The notes: a model not told the origin generated them from the letters alone. 52,461 nt of DNA from Cyclobacteriaceae bacterium (GCA_947458585.1 CANGYY010000018.1:1-52461); one strand, 5' to 3'; numbered from the stretch's first letter, positions 35,507 to 45,707 are shown. Numbers and translations: made by a program.

Positions 35507-37138
35507 CTAGCCACCACTATCCTGTTTGAAAGGCTTTTCTTGCAGCGCTTTTTGAAGTTGCCCTTGGGTTGGCATCTCCAGTTTAACCTCCGGTTCATTG
35601 AAAAAATTCTTCAGGGCAGGATCAATTTCAATTACCATTCTCCAATCGTCAATAGTGGAGCGGCCTGGCTTTTCCTCCACTCGCCATCGAAAACCCTCCA
35701 GCCTACTCATCTTATCATTGATATCCTGCACAGGAATAAATTTCCCATCTGGCTTTACCCCGAAATTTGATTTCTTGATCAACCCCTCTTCGAAACTAAG
35801 ACCAATGGTAGCACTTAATATCCGGTTGATTCCTTGCGTCAAGGTATCCCCTTCCAAGGCATAGTACAGCGACTCCCCATTCCCCTCAATAAATAAATTG
35901 CTTAACTCCCCTTCTTTGAAATTGCCCGTCATCTTCCTCCCTTTCATCTGATTGAAATTCAGGAGCGTGTCAGTCAAAATTGCAAAGGCTTTGTTCTTCA
36001 TGAAAACCCGATCCAAAGTCTCATTCTTGAGGTAAAACACCATGCTGTCCGCGGAAATTTGGCTCGATCGATTCCATAAAATCGGATCCTTGTAGAGATG
36101 TATGGAGGAGTCTGGAAAGGAGTATAACAAGGAGTCAGCCTTCCCCGAAAGATCTGTTTTCACCAGATTCACTTGGTGAAAAGCAAGCAAAAACTTTAAG
36201 GAATCGGCCTCTCCATCTTGGGAAATCAAGGTGTCGGCGGTGAGAAAAAGTGTATCTGATTCAAAATACCTACGCACCAAGGCATTTCCATACACCTGGC
36301 TATATTTTTTCTTTTCCCAATAGGTCCCTACCTCACCAAAAACTTCAAGTTTCCGTTCCTTATTCAGCACACGAACGTCCTTTTTCCCCTCGTAATAGGC
36401 CTTGGGCTCGTCGTAAAACAATTCATCTGCCTTCACCCGGCTATCTTCTGTGTCTACCAGACCCTCAAAAAATTTGAATTGCTTCAATTGGGTGTCGTAG
36501 AAACTTCCCTTTTGCGCATCCAAATGATAACCCTCTTTGGATACAATATTCGTCAAGCCAGGGGTCTGTGCTGTTTTTGGAATAGTTAAATAAATTAAAT
36601 CCTCTGTTTTCAGCGTGTAATCTGGATTCAATAGCACTACATCTTGTTGGAAACTAATTCGCTCGTAATTGATCTCGTAAGTTCCGACTTCACTAGTCAA
36701 TACATTGACTGAATCCACCATTTTTCCACCTTCAAAATAGGAGGCTACATTGGTTTCCCGGTTGTAATCCAAGTATTCGGTGTAAAGCTTAGTTTTTTGA
36801 TTGGTAAAAACTACGTTTTTACGAAGCTTGGCCACCTTGGTGGTGCCATCGTATTCGGCATAGGAGCTTGTAGTGGTGATCGGATCTGCCTCATCCTTGA
36901 TCTGCACCCTACCAAAAAGCTGCGCTCGGTTTTCCTCACGGAAAAAATAGGCCGAATCACAGGAAATTAGAGAATTTTGATGCTTCATATTCACATTTCC
37001 CAGCAAGCGTTCAAAGCCTTTTGCGCCCTCCAACAAATCTGCACTTCGAATCTCCAATAAAGAGGAGGACTGCGCATGACCTAGAAAAGATAGGCTAAGC
37101 AGTAAGAGAAGGGCTGAAATGAAAAAAGGAGATTTCAT
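35507..37138 (-). CDS. OstA-like LPS transport protein
   Basis: 543 residues with signal peptide (MKSPFFISALLLLLSLSFLG, cleaved after HAQ). The OstA/LptA-type repeats are visible: SLISCDSAYFFREENRAQLFG, AEYDGTTKVAKLRKNVVFTN, AYYEGKKDVRVLNKERKLEV, MVFYLKNETLDRVFMKNKA. Such beta-jellyroll repeats carry lipopolysaccharide across the periplasm. Length exceeds classical LptA, as in other Bacteroidota OstA-like proteins. Divergent from tilS. Confidence 0.85.
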   Translation of the reverse strand: MKSPFFISALLLLLSLSFLGHAQSSSLLEIRSADLLEGAKGFERLLGNVNMKHQNSLISCDSAYFFREENRAQLFGRVQIKDEADPITTTSSYAEYDGTTKVAKLRKNVVFTNQKTKLYTEYLDYNRETNVASYFEGGKMVDSVNVLTSEVGTYEINYERISFQQDVVLLNPDYTLKTEDLIYLTIPKTAQTPGLTNIVSKEGYHLDAQKGSFYDTQLKQFKFFEGLVDTEDSRVKADELFYDEPKAYYEGKKDVRVLNKERKLEVFGEVGTYWEKKKYSQVYGNALVRRYFESDTLFLTADTLISQDGEADSLKFLLAFHQVNLVKTDLSGKADSLLYSFPDSSIHLYKDPILWNRSSQISADSMVFYLKNETLDRVFMKNKAFAILTDTLLNFNQMKGRKMTGNFKEGELSNLFIEGNGESLYYALEGDTLTQGINRILSATIGLSFEEGLIKKSNFGVKPDGKFIPVQDINDKMSRLEGFRWRVEEKPGRSTIDDWRMVIEIDPALKNFFNEPEVKLEMPTQGQLQKALQEKPFKQDSGG

Positions 37139-37186
37139 AGGGGTTAGAATAGAGGCAAATTTAGCAGAAAAAGCTATTTTTGATCA

Positions 37187-38506
37187 ATGTACAACGCCTT
37201 TATCTCGCATATCCAGCAGCGCAAACTTTTTGAGCCCGGCAAACGCTACCTATTGGCCTGTAGTGGCGGATTGGATAGCATGGCTTTGGCCCACTTGCTC
37301 CATACCGCTGGAATTCCATTTGAGTTGGCGCATGTCAACTTTGGATTGCGCGATTCTGAAAGTGATGGGGATGAGGAATTTGTGAAAAAGTGGGGCCAAG
37401 GACATGGAATTCCTGTGCATGTGTATCGAGCAAACACCAAAGAGTGGGCCGAGAAAAATGGAGTTTCTACACAAATGGCCGCCCGAGAAATCCGTTATCA
37501 ATTTTTTGAAGAAATTCGAAGCAAACACAAGTTGGCAGGAATTGTAGTTGCCCATCAGGAAGACGACCAATTGGAAACTATTTTTCTCAACCTAGCACGA
37601 GGCACTGGAATCGAGGGTCTTTATGGCATGAGTGACCGTCGAGGGGAATTGATCCGACCACTGCTTTCCTTTTCAAGAGCAGAGCTAGCCGCCTATGCAG
37701 AAGAGGTTCAGCTTGCCTGGCGGGAAGACCGATCCAATGCTTCCATTGATTACAAAAGAAATAAGCTACGCCATCAAGGATTGCCCGCTCTTTACAGTTT
37801 GGAACCCGACACGCGCCAAAACCTACTGCAGAGCTTCGCAAGATTGAAAGACACTGGGAAAGCATTTTCAGGATTATTCGAACTATGGAAAGTAGCCCAT
37901 GTTCGGGAAGAACGAGGAATCTATTTTCTTGCATACAACGCCATCAACAACATGCCTGGAGCCGCAACCTTACTTTATTTTTGGTTGCGACCTTTTGGAT
38001 TTAATTCAGACCAAGCCCATGCCCTGGAAGAAAGTCTAAAAGAAATCAAATCAGGCACACTATTTAGAAGCATGGAGTATGAGGTCTGCCTAGACCGCGA
38101 GGAACTCCTCCTCTACCCGATAGCTACTCCTTTTTCTGGTGTCGAGCTCTACAAAGGAGCCGCCAATTTTGATCTTCCAGAAGGGCATTACGAGGTGACT
38201 TACGGGGCCAAGCCAGAATCCATTGATCGAAATCCTGCACATGCAATGTTGGACTTGGACTGCTTGGAATTTCCCCTTCAACTACGGAGCTGGCAAGAGG
38301 GTGATCGGTTTAATCCACTAGGAATGACCTCCGAAAAGAAGCTTTCCGATTTTTTGATTGACAATAAAGTCCCTCTTCCATTAAAAAAAGAGGTGAAAGT
38401 CCTAGTTTCAGGAAATAGAATCGCCTGGGTAGTCGGCATGCGGATTGCAGATTGGGCGAAAGTAGGCCCTGTAACCCAAAAATCCATGCATATCCAAAAA
38501 CGCTAA
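37187..38506 (+). CDS. tilS: tRNA(Ile)-lysidine synthase
   Basis: 439 residues. PP-loop SGGLDS at 26-31; LAHVNFGLRDSESDGDEEFV; the ATP-binding VAHQEDDQLETIFLNL; GLYGMSDRRGELIRPLL. The C-terminal TilS_C domain includes LQLRSWQEGDRFNPLGM and KKLSDFLIDNKVP. It modifies C34 of tRNA-Ile2 so that AUA is read as isoleucine. The ATG at 37187 lies 48 bp from the divergent OstA-like gene. Confidence 0.95.
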   Translation: MYNAFISHIQQRKLFEPGKRYLLACSGGLDSMALAHLLHTAGIPFELAHVNFGLRDSESDGDEEFVKKWGQGHGIPVHVYRANTKEWAEKNGVSTQMAAREIRYQFFEEIRSKHKLAGIVVAHQEDDQLETIFLNLARGTGIEGLYGMSDRRGELIRPLLSFSRAELAAYAEEVQLAWREDRSNASIDYKRNKLRHQGLPALYSLEPDTRQNLLQSFARLKDTGKAFSGLFELWKVAHVREERGIYFLAYNAINNMPGAATLLYFWLRPFGFNSDQAHALEESLKEIKSGTLFRSMEYEVCLDREELLLYPIATPFSGVELYKGAANFDLPEGHYEVTYGAKPESIDRNPAHAMLDLDCLEFPLQLRSWQEGDRFNPLGMTSEKKLSDFLIDNKVPLPLKKEVKVLVSGNRIAWVVGMRIADWAKVGPVTQKSMHIQKR

Positions 38507-38509
38507 ATC

Positions 38510-39025
38510 ATGAGAAATCCTTTTTCCAAAACCTACGAGCCGAATGAACTCAGGATGTTTGATTTCTTGCAAGGGATTAAATTTTTTGAGCTACTCAAGC
38601 AGCAGGAACTTGCTCGATTTCTCCCCGCCATGCACGAACGAAAATATGTTCGCGACGAGGTGGTATTCTTTAGTAAGGATCCGAGTCAGGCCCTCTACCT
38701 GATCCGTAAGGGTCAGGTGGATTTGACCATCGACCTCAGAGAAAATTTTGAAACCATCATGCAACTCAAGCGAGGGGATGCTTTTGGGGAAAACTCTTTA
38801 TTAGAAAATTCAAAGAGAACCTACACCGCATTGGTATGCTCGGATGAGGCCGAATTGCTAGTCATTCCTCAATTTGCCCTACTGGAAATCTTTGATAGCA
38901 ACCCAAAGATTAAGGCCAAAATGATGACTTCCTTGGCGGAATATTACAACACCAACAATCAACGCCTTTTTCGGTCCTACCGTGAATCTTTTGGGTTCTT
39001 TAGCCTCCGGCAAATGTTTGAATAA
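38510..39025 (+). CDS. Stand-alone cyclic-nucleotide-binding-domain protein
   Basis: 171 residues, three bases after tilS and probably co-transcribed with it. One CNB fold: FFELLKQQELARFLPAMHER, VVFFSKDPSQALYLIRKGQV, and phosphate-binding-cassette region RGDAFGENSLLENSKRTYTA. No DNA-binding helix-turn-helix follows as in CRP/FNR; only an alpha-helical tail. A regulatory subunit or a structural relic is possible; the ligand is unknown. Confidence 0.8.
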   Translation: MRNPFSKTYEPNELRMFDFLQGIKFFELLKQQELARFLPAMHERKYVRDEVVFFSKDPSQALYLIRKGQVDLTIDLRENFETIMQLKRGDAFGENSLLENSKRTYTALVCSDEAELLVIPQFALLEIFDSNPKIKAKMMTSLAEYYNTNNQRLFRSYRESFGFFSLRQMFE

Positions 39026-39167
39026 TGTCCATTAAAAAATTTGCGGGGTAAAGGTGAAAAAAACAGCACTTTCGCAACAAACTTAATCCAGTAGCGGTTT
39101 CAATTCCTAAGTATCTCGTATTAACTTAGAGCCAAATTTTAGGCCACTCAAACCAAAAAATAATATC

Positions 39168-40103
39168 ATGAGCAAAGTAACCGTTGTTGGTGCAGGAAAC
39201 GTAGGAGCCACCTGTGCCGACGTGTTGGCGTATCGCGAAGTAGCTGAAGAGATTGTATTGATCGACATCAAAGAGGGCATTGCTGAAGGCAAGGCGCTTG
39301 ACATTTGGCAAAAAGCACCTATCAATCAATACGATAGCCGTACCGTTGGTAGCACCAATGACTACAGCAAGACCGCTAATTCGGACGTGGTGGTCATTAC
39401 CTCAGGCCTCCCAAGAAAGCCAGGGATGACGCGCGACGACTTGATCGAAACCAATGCAGGAATAGTAAAGTCTGTGACAGAAAATGTGGTTAAACATTCT
39501 CCTAACGCAATCATCATAGTCGTTTCCAACCCGCTAGACGTAATGACCTACCAAGCTCACCTGACTTCTGGTTTTCCAAGAAATAAGGTGATGGGTATGG
39601 CAGGGATTTTGGATACAGCTCGTTACCGTGCATTCCTAGCAGAAGAACTAAACGTTTCTGGCAAAGAAATTCAAGCCATCTTGATGGGTGGACATGGAGA
39701 CACCATGGTGCCCCTACCTCGTTACACCACTGTAGCAGGTATCCCAGTGACAGAATTGGTAGAAAAAGATAAATTAGACGCCATCATCGAGCGCACGAAA
39801 TTTGGCGGTGGAGAATTGGTGAAGCTCATGGGAACCTCTGCTTGGTATGCTCCTGGAGCGGCTGCAGCCCAAATGGTAGAAGCAATCTTGAAAAACCAAA
39901 GAAGAGTATTCCCAGTTTGCATCAAGCTTGATGGCGAATATGGTATCGACGACTGCTACCTAGGTGTACCTGTAATCCTTGGTAAAAACGGGATTGAAAA
40001 AGTCCTTGAACTGGACCTCAATGCAGATGAGAAGCAATTGCTAGAAACCTCTAGAGGTCACGTAAAAGAAGTGATGCAGGTATTGGATCGATTGGGCAAC
40101 TAA
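39168..40103 (+). CDS. mdh: Malate dehydrogenase
   Basis: 311 residues of the LDH-like MDH group. NAD motif GAGNVGATCA; substrate Arg in GLPRKPGMTRDDL; VVSNPLDVMTY; catalytic His176 in GGHGDTMVP; GTSAWYAPGAAAAQM. It oxidises malate to oxaloacetate in the TCA cycle. Own promoter in the 142-bp gap after the CNB gene and a strong terminator after the stop. Confidence 0.96.
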   Translation: MSKVTVVGAGNVGATCADVLAYREVAEEIVLIDIKEGIAEGKALDIWQKAPINQYDSRTVGSTNDYSKTANSDVVVITSGLPRKPGMTRDDLIETNAGIVKSVTENVVKHSPNAIIIVVSNPLDVMTYQAHLTSGFPRNKVMGMAGILDTARYRAFLAEELNVSGKEIQAILMGGHGDTMVPLPRYTTVAGIPVTELVEKDKLDAIIERTKFGGGELVKLMGTSAWYAPGAAAAQMVEAILKNQRRVFPVCIKLDGEYGIDDCYLGVPVILGKNGIEKVLELDLNADEKQLLETSRGHVKEVMQVLDRLGN

Positions 40104-40124
40104 ACCAATTCTTGTAGGCCTTAG

Positions 40125-40170
40125 GACCTAAGATACTTTTCCTTCGGTGATGTATCTTAGGTCTTTTTTA
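40125..40170 (+). terminator. Intrinsic terminator after mdh
   Basis: GACCTAAGATAC (40125-40136) pairs perfectly with GTATCTTAGGTC (40152-40163), followed by a T-run. Loop of 15 bases. Confidence 0.92.
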
Positions 40171-40201
40171 TACTTTTCATCTCCTAAAGCTGTTCTGCAC
40201 C

Positions 40202-42892
40202 TTGAAAATCTGGAAAAGTCTATTGATCATTCTAGTCCTATCCCTTCTGAGTTGGGGTGGCTATGAAGTGTATCAGCGATTTATTCTGTCCAGGACCATC
40301 AATAGCCTAGAGCTGATTTCAAGCGATGCCGTATTTATTTTTGAAACCCAGCAAGCGGATTTCACCTTGCAGGAGCTCAGAAAGCAGCCCGTCTGGAACG
40401 CTCTTTCCCGTTTTCCAGCCGTTCAATCCTTAGACAGCCAATTAAATTCCTTAGATAGCCTAGTTGGTGAAGAAGGTTTTGTGACCAAAACCCTCCGAAA
40501 CAAGCAGGTGACGGTAAGCTATCATGCCGTTGGAACAGATAAGTTTAGCCTACTGTACACACTCAACTTCGGCTCCAATTCTCCTCAGGAACTATTGGAT
40601 AAGCTGAAATCAAAAACCCCTAAGACTACACGATTTCAAACACGAAAATACAGCGAACAGGAAATCTACGATGTATTGGACGCGAGCAACAGCATCCAAT
40701 GGAGCATTACCCTACTCAACAATGTACTCCTGGTCTCTTCCTCTTCATTTGTCATCGAGGAAGCCATTCGATTTTACCTAAGCGAGGACGCAAGTCCGAT
40801 TTCAACCAAAATCGGAGCCGAATTACCCAACCAAGAAGGTTTGGGAAGACTTCTCCTTACCTCAAAAGGACTTGCCAAACTCCTGGCTGGCGTGAGCGCA
40901 GATAAAAACTCGGCGACTTTGAAAGAACTTGAAGCTGAAGATTACTTACTTGCCTTAAACCTCCAGTTTGAAGACCAGCAACTCCTCTTTAAGGGACCCA
41001 TACAAGGTCTGCCAGACGTGGATTTTTTACCTTCCGTCCAAGCACAATTGGCAGGATTTGAAAACTTGATTTCGAAGCGTACCCATTCGGTCACCCAAAT
41101 CAACCTAAAGGATAGTTACGAAACTCAAAAAATCCTCAACTCCACCTTTGTCCCCATCTCCACGGTCAGCGGGGAGGTGCAAACCCGACTCATAGACCGA
41201 GGGTTTCTAGACTTACTCAGTGGAGAACAGTATTTTTTAGAAATGGAATCAGACTCTCCTGCAGAAAAAAACACCGCGTTGTTAGTCAAAACCAACAAGG
41301 CTGAACAAGCTTGGGATCTTCTCAAACAATACCGGGACACTACGGAATTTTATCCTTCTGAACGGTACCTGGAAACCGAAATCTTATTTTTTCCAGAAGA
41401 GAATTTTCCAGCCCATTTATTCAATGGTCGATTTTTCGGTTTTGAACAAACCTACATCAGCCAGGTAGACCAACTACTTGTCATGAGCAACTCTGCCAAT
41501 GGCATGAAAAGCTTGCTCGAAGATTACTCCCAAGGAAATACCTGGGCAAATGAATCAAACGAAACAAAGAATCTGTTATCTCCAGCAACTGGATACAGTA
41601 AGACCTTTTTGTTACAAAAAATCTGGCCATCCTGGGTGCAATCCACTAACCCAAGCTGGAGCACCTTCCTGCAGAAATATGAGGCTGAGCTACAAGCGTT
41701 CACTTCCATGGCTCTCCGTATTCATCAAAGCTCCAAAGGACCAGAAGCTACGCTCATCCTTAATTACAACAGTAAAGGGATTCCTCAGACAGCTGGTCAA
41801 AAGACTTTCGAATTGGCATCAGGAAAAGAGGTTACACTTCCTGACAACCTAGTCTATGGCCCGAAGGCCATCAAAAATTTCAACGACGGAACCGAGGATT
41901 TGGTCATCCAAGACCAAAATCATGTGCTTTATGTGATCAACTCAGCAGGGGAACAGGTGTACAGCCAACCCTTGTCAGGCCCTATCTTATCAGAAGCCTT
42001 TCAAATAGATTACTTCAAAAACGGCAAATTACAGCTAGTGCTTGCGACTTCGGATAGGATCTATGCCATTGACCGGCTAGGAGATCCTTTGCCTGGATTC
42101 CCCAAGGCAATTCCTGGCGAAAAAATCACCCATCTAAGTGTACTTGACTATGACCAAACTCTAGATTACCGCTATTTTATAGCTACTGAAAATGGAAATT
42201 TATGGCTATTTGACAAGACGGGTAAGGATTTAGAGAACTGGAACCCCTTGCCTCTAGGAGAGCCTACCAATGGGGCACCCTTTCATGCTCGTGTACCGGG
42301 AAAAGGTGATTTCATGGTAGTACTAGGCATCTCCGGTGAGTTGCATTTCTTCAGCAGAAAAGGTGAATCCCGAAACGGTCCTCCCCTCCAGCTCCCAGTC
42401 GGAATTGCCAGCCCTCTTATTTTAAAAAAGACAGGCACCCCAACACTTCATACCATCACAACTGGAGGTGAGGTAATTGAAATTTCATTTTCAGGGGAAA
42501 TCCTAAAGAAAACGCAAGTTCAAAAAACGAATCGTGACGATAAATTTCGTGAGCTCCCTGACCAAAAAGGGAATGGAACATTACTCGTGGTAGAGCAATT
42601 CAATAAAATTCAGCTATTTGATAATCAACAACTCTTATTGATGAGTCTTCCCTTGAAAGCAGACCAAACTTGGCTTGGCTATTTTGATTTTGGATCATCT
42701 CGAAAAATACTTGCGGTGACCGACCGACAGCAAGGACTTGGATACCTCTACGACCTAAAAGGAAATCTACTCATCAGCACGCCGCTTCAAAGTGAGGGAG
42801 AAATCCAAATTAGCCATCAGCCCAACCAAGGGCAATACCTGATTCGGACGCGCTTTGGCAAAAATTTATTGGAATACCTGATACCAGATTAA
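40202..42892 (+). CDS. Membrane-anchored protein with DUF3352-like region and propeller
   Basis: 896 residues from TTG 40202, the only in-frame start that precedes the membrane segment KSLLIILVLSLLSWGGYEVY; no ATG fits. Residues about 35-530 are a beta/alpha region resembling DUF3352-type proteins (SSDAVFIFETQQ, LLNNVLLVSSSSFVIEEA). Residues about 550-896 are PQQ/YVTN-like blades (DLVIQDQNHVLYVINSAGEQ, DRIYAIDRLGDPLPGFPKAI). The bulk should be periplasmic. Similar large propeller proteins occur across Bacteroidota, but no function is established. Confidence 0.75.
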   Translation: MKIWKSLLIILVLSLLSWGGYEVYQRFILSRTINSLELISSDAVFIFETQQADFTLQELRKQPVWNALSRFPAVQSLDSQLNSLDSLVGEEGFVTKTLRNKQVTVSYHAVGTDKFSLLYTLNFGSNSPQELLDKLKSKTPKTTRFQTRKYSEQEIYDVLDASNSIQWSITLLNNVLLVSSSSFVIEEAIRFYLSEDASPISTKIGAELPNQEGLGRLLLTSKGLAKLLAGVSADKNSATLKELEAEDYLLALNLQFEDQQLLFKGPIQGLPDVDFLPSVQAQLAGFENLISKRTHSVTQINLKDSYETQKILNSTFVPISTVSGEVQTRLIDRGFLDLLSGEQYFLEMESDSPAEKNTALLVKTNKAEQAWDLLKQYRDTTEFYPSERYLETEILFFPEENFPAHLFNGRFFGFEQTYISQVDQLLVMSNSANGMKSLLEDYSQGNTWANESNETKNLLSPATGYSKTFLLQKIWPSWVQSTNPSWSTFLQKYEAELQAFTSMALRIHQSSKGPEATLILNYNSKGIPQTAGQKTFELASGKEVTLPDNLVYGPKAIKNFNDGTEDLVIQDQNHVLYVINSAGEQVYSQPLSGPILSEAFQIDYFKNGKLQLVLATSDRIYAIDRLGDPLPGFPKAIPGEKITHLSVLDYDQTLDYRYFIATENGNLWLFDKTGKDLENWNPLPLGEPTNGAPFHARVPGKGDFMVVLGISGELHFFSRKGESRNGPPLQLPVGIASPLILKKTGTPTLHTITTGGEVIEISFSGEILKKTQVQKTNRDDKFRELPDQKGNGTLLVVEQFNKIQLFDNQQLLLMSLPLKADQTWLGYFDFGSSRKILAVTDRQQGLGYLYDLKGNLLISTPLQSEGEIQISHQPNQGQYLIRTRFGKNLLEYLIPD

Positions 42893-42937
42893 TTGGTGAC
42901 ACTTTTGGCAATAGTTGACTTTTTTACTAGCGCCAAA

Positions 42938-44557
42938 TCAGTCTACAGAAAAATAGGTGCGTATCATTCTCGTTTCCCCATCTACAACTACCTTTTCCCA
43001 GAACACAAAAGTGCCGGCTAAGTCAGAAACACTAGTCTTGGAGACCTCTCCACTTGAACCCCAATAGAGCACCGTTCGCCAATCAGGAATTCGTGAGGCA
43101 GAAGCAGGGGTTTGGAATTGCCCCTTATCCAAGATTAGTGAAGGTCGAAGCCCTGGATAGTCAAAAAACCGAGCAGCAGGTGCAAGCGGGAATAATCCGA
43201 AATTATTGGCATAGCTGGAAAAACTAAGTACTCCTGGGTAGGTTCTGTCATTGAGGTAGAATTCACGATTGAGTACCTCTAGGCGTTGAAGAAATTTGGG
43301 ATTGAAGGAAGCCAGAAGATCCGAGTCAAATACTGGCATCGCATCCACCAAAATCAAGGGATTGTCATCAAATACACTCTTGTCCGCTTCATTTAAGAGT
43401 CGAAATGTCTTTTTCTTATCCTTAAGGCGAACCGCAACACTAGGGACATACTCCTTCAGAATGGTCTCCACATCCTCAAACCGTGTGTAATCATCCAATC
43501 CATAATTGTAATCTGCCACAAAGCCCGTGACTACTTCCAAGAAATCTTGATTCGACTCTTCGAGGTATGCTTGTTGAACCACTGTTGCCTTCAGGAAGGA
43601 CTGAAGAAAAGGCAAATCTTCTTGCGTCAAAGCCAATTCAGGAAACTTGAAATTGGGATGAAAAGTAGTTTTGATGAGCGGAGAAACTAACTCCAATCCT
43701 GCCATTTCCGATCCGTTTTCGAGTTGCAGGATCAACCGATCCCAATGACGCAAGCCCCCTGCATCAAAAGTAAGTAGCCCATCCTCATCGATATGATCTG
43801 TAAAGAGTGCACTCTTCGTCCCATGAAGAGAAAGAAAATAGGTCAATGCAGTGTCCCTTGAAGCAACTTTCGCTTGAATCAAATGACCAAAAAGCTCAGG
43901 AAGTAGTGGACGTTGAACGATGCTTGAATAGACTTGATCCGAGCTCCACTGCTTCTGTTCTTCTTGCAAAAATGCATTGGCAATGGAAATTCCAGAAGCC
44001 AACCTGGTTGAATTAGCCGGAGCATAAGTACTGAAGTCCACACGACTTCCCTTGGCGAAGGATTTGGAGGAAGGCAATTCAATCCGACTGGAGGCAGTGG
44101 CTTCTTTTGGTGGAATTTTAGGATTGATGACAGTCACCAACTGTTGCGCGACACCTTGGTTTAAATCCAAAAAAGGGCTAATCCGTGTATACACGCGCAG
44201 GAGGTAATGATCGGAAGCAATCTGATCTGAAATAGGGAGGAAGTTTACCGCTTTTCCTGCCTGCAAGGGTACCTTGACATGGACTATGGAGTTGGAATTT
44301 CGATCCACCAATTCAGCATACAAAACCTGCGAAGAGGTAGGTTGGGCACCTAGACTTACCTGAGCTTCAAACCAAATCTTATCTCCCGAAAAATAGAGCG
44401 TCTTCGGGGTATGGAAAAAAACTTGTTCCTTCAGCCCATTCCCTGATTGAGACAAACTGGGAAAGGCAAATCCAAAAACCAACAAGATCAGGACAAAGAT
44501 TCCTCTGTATCTAGTTAATCCCTTTGTTGGATGCAAATTCATCGGTAGTCTTTCCAT
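42938..44557 (-). CDS. MG2-like secreted protein of a TonB-receptor operon
   Basis: 539 residues with signal sequence YRGIFVLILLVFGFAFPSLSQ; an alternative ATG five codons in (MNLHP) also works. Mature start KEQVFFHTPKTLYFSGDKIW resembles the macroglobulin MG2 strand pattern (FxxxxxYxPGDxI-like). It follows the DUF4249 gene by 4 bp and is last in the operon. The domain may act as a surface-exposed partner of the receptor; function unknown. Confidence 0.7.
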   Translation of the reverse strand: MERLPMNLHPTKGLTRYRGIFVLILLVFGFAFPSLSQSGNGLKEQVFFHTPKTLYFSGDKIWFEAQVSLGAQPTSSQVLYAELVDRNSNSIVHVKVPLQAGKAVNFLPISDQIASDHYLLRVYTRISPFLDLNQGVAQQLVTVINPKIPPKEATASSRIELPSSKSFAKGSRVDFSTYAPANSTRLASGISIANAFLQEEQKQWSSDQVYSSIVQRPLLPELFGHLIQAKVASRDTALTYFLSLHGTKSALFTDHIDEDGLLTFDAGGLRHWDRLILQLENGSEMAGLELVSPLIKTTFHPNFKFPELALTQEDLPFLQSFLKATVVQQAYLEESNQDFLEVVTGFVADYNYGLDDYTRFEDVETILKEYVPSVAVRLKDKKKTFRLLNEADKSVFDDNPLILVDAMPVFDSDLLASFNPKFLQRLEVLNREFYLNDRTYPGVLSFSSYANNFGLFPLAPAARFFDYPGLRPSLILDKGQFQTPASASRIPDWRTVLYWGSSGEVSKTSVSDLAGTFVFWEKVVVDGETRMIRTYFSVD

Positions 44558-44561
44558 AGCA

Positions 44562-45707
44562 TTAATCTATCCAAAAGGAGGGCTTAGTTTTGGAAGCATA
44601 CAGCGAACAATCGGTACACCTTCTAGAAGAAGGATAGTATCCTACAATGGTAGTTCCAACCATCAGGGGACGCGCAGGCACCACCGCTCCATTGCCAAAG
44701 ATGACTTGGTAATCCGATCGTAACACTGCCTCTTCCCCAATCACGCAATCGTTAAACTTTGGATCTAGGTAATTCCAAGGGCTCACCTCTACCGAATTGA
44801 TGTACACTCTTTTCTGACGAATTACTCCTAAGCTCACCTGACCAATGACCGGGCTCTTGGCTGCATCCAGACTTTTGATATTTCCACCAATCAGTGAAGG
44901 AAGGGGGCTAAATATGGAACCAATATCCTCCGTGTTTTTCTTTAAAACTTCCCAAAAAGGCACATCCTTGGAAGCCAATCCTTTCTGCGATACCAGAATA
45001 CTGTAGCGCTCCATGATTCGTTCGTTGCCTACAGGGATTTCTGTAATCGTTTTTTGGAAGACAACCTGATCTTTAAACCGAGAACTGGTCTCCAAAAGAA
45101 TTCCTGGACTTGGCTCCGTTTTAAAGCATAGTGAATTTTGCTCTGCCCCCCTGCGCTCTCGAACATCTCTTAATTCAGACACATAGATGTAAGGGGAACG
45201 AATTCTCGGTCTGTAAATCCATGTTTCTTCGAAGGTCCATAAAAAATCATCTGCATTGGCATTGCCTTGGGTAGAGACAAATACCTCCACACCTTCCTCA
45301 TCCCGCTTAAATCCCGCATCAATGATTTCGGGTGTAACTATCGGCTGCATCGACTCAGAGACATAGCGTTCTCCTGTGCTAAGTTCAATCTCTAGTATGT
45401 AATTTTGTTTTTCATCGATGTTCCTCTCAAATACGTAGGTTCCAAAGCCTGCCTCTGTCAGAGGGAAAACCTGCCCCCCAGTACTTTTGAGCACTACTTT
45501 TGCACGTGCCTCTGGATTAAAGGCCGATTCAGCGCCAAGCGGAGCCGTTCGACTGAGCTTTACCTCGCTTCTTAAACCTTCTGTATCCAGGTAGCCTTCT
45601 ACCACCAGTATTCGCAATTCCGTGGCCGGAACTTCGGGTTCATAGGGTGTCCGACAACCAACTAGCGTGGCGAAGAGTACAAAAACAAGGTAGCCGATAC
45701 TTCGCAT
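44562..45707 (-). CDS. DUF4249 family lipoprotein
   Basis: 381 residues. Lipoprotein signal MRSIGYLVFVLFATLVGC with Cys18; then YEPEVPATELRILVVEGYLD, the usual DUF4249 start, with the C-terminal YYPSSRRCTDC Cys-rich end. The ATG at 45707 overlaps the receptor stop by one base (TGATG), so translation is coupled. DUF4249 proteins regularly pair with TonB receptors of this type and are thought to be surface lipoproteins; ligand unknown. Confidence 0.85.
   Translation of the reverse strand: MRSIGYLVFVLFATLVGCRTPYEPEVPATELRILVVEGYLDTEGLRSEVKLSRTAPLGAESAFNPEARAKVVLKSTGGQVFPLTEAGFGTYVFERNIDEKQNYILEIELSTGERYVSESMQPIVTPEIIDAGFKRDEEGVEVFVSTQGNANADDFLWTFEETWIYRPRIRSPYIYVSELRDVRERRGAEQNSLCFKTEPSPGILLETSSRFKDQVVFQKTITEIPVGNERIMERYSILVSQKGLASKDVPFWEVLKKNTEDIGSIFSPLPSLIGGNIKSLDAAKSPVIGQVSLGVIRQKRVYINSVEVSPWNYLDPKFNDCVIGEEAVLRSDYQVIFGNGAVVPARPLMVGTTIVGYYPSSRRCTDCSLYASKTKPSFWID

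Noticed and set aside
42905..42936. Weak TTGGC...GCCAA inverted repeat between the propeller gene and the MG2-like gene
   Set aside because: Only five paired bases with a long loop; not convincing as a terminator.
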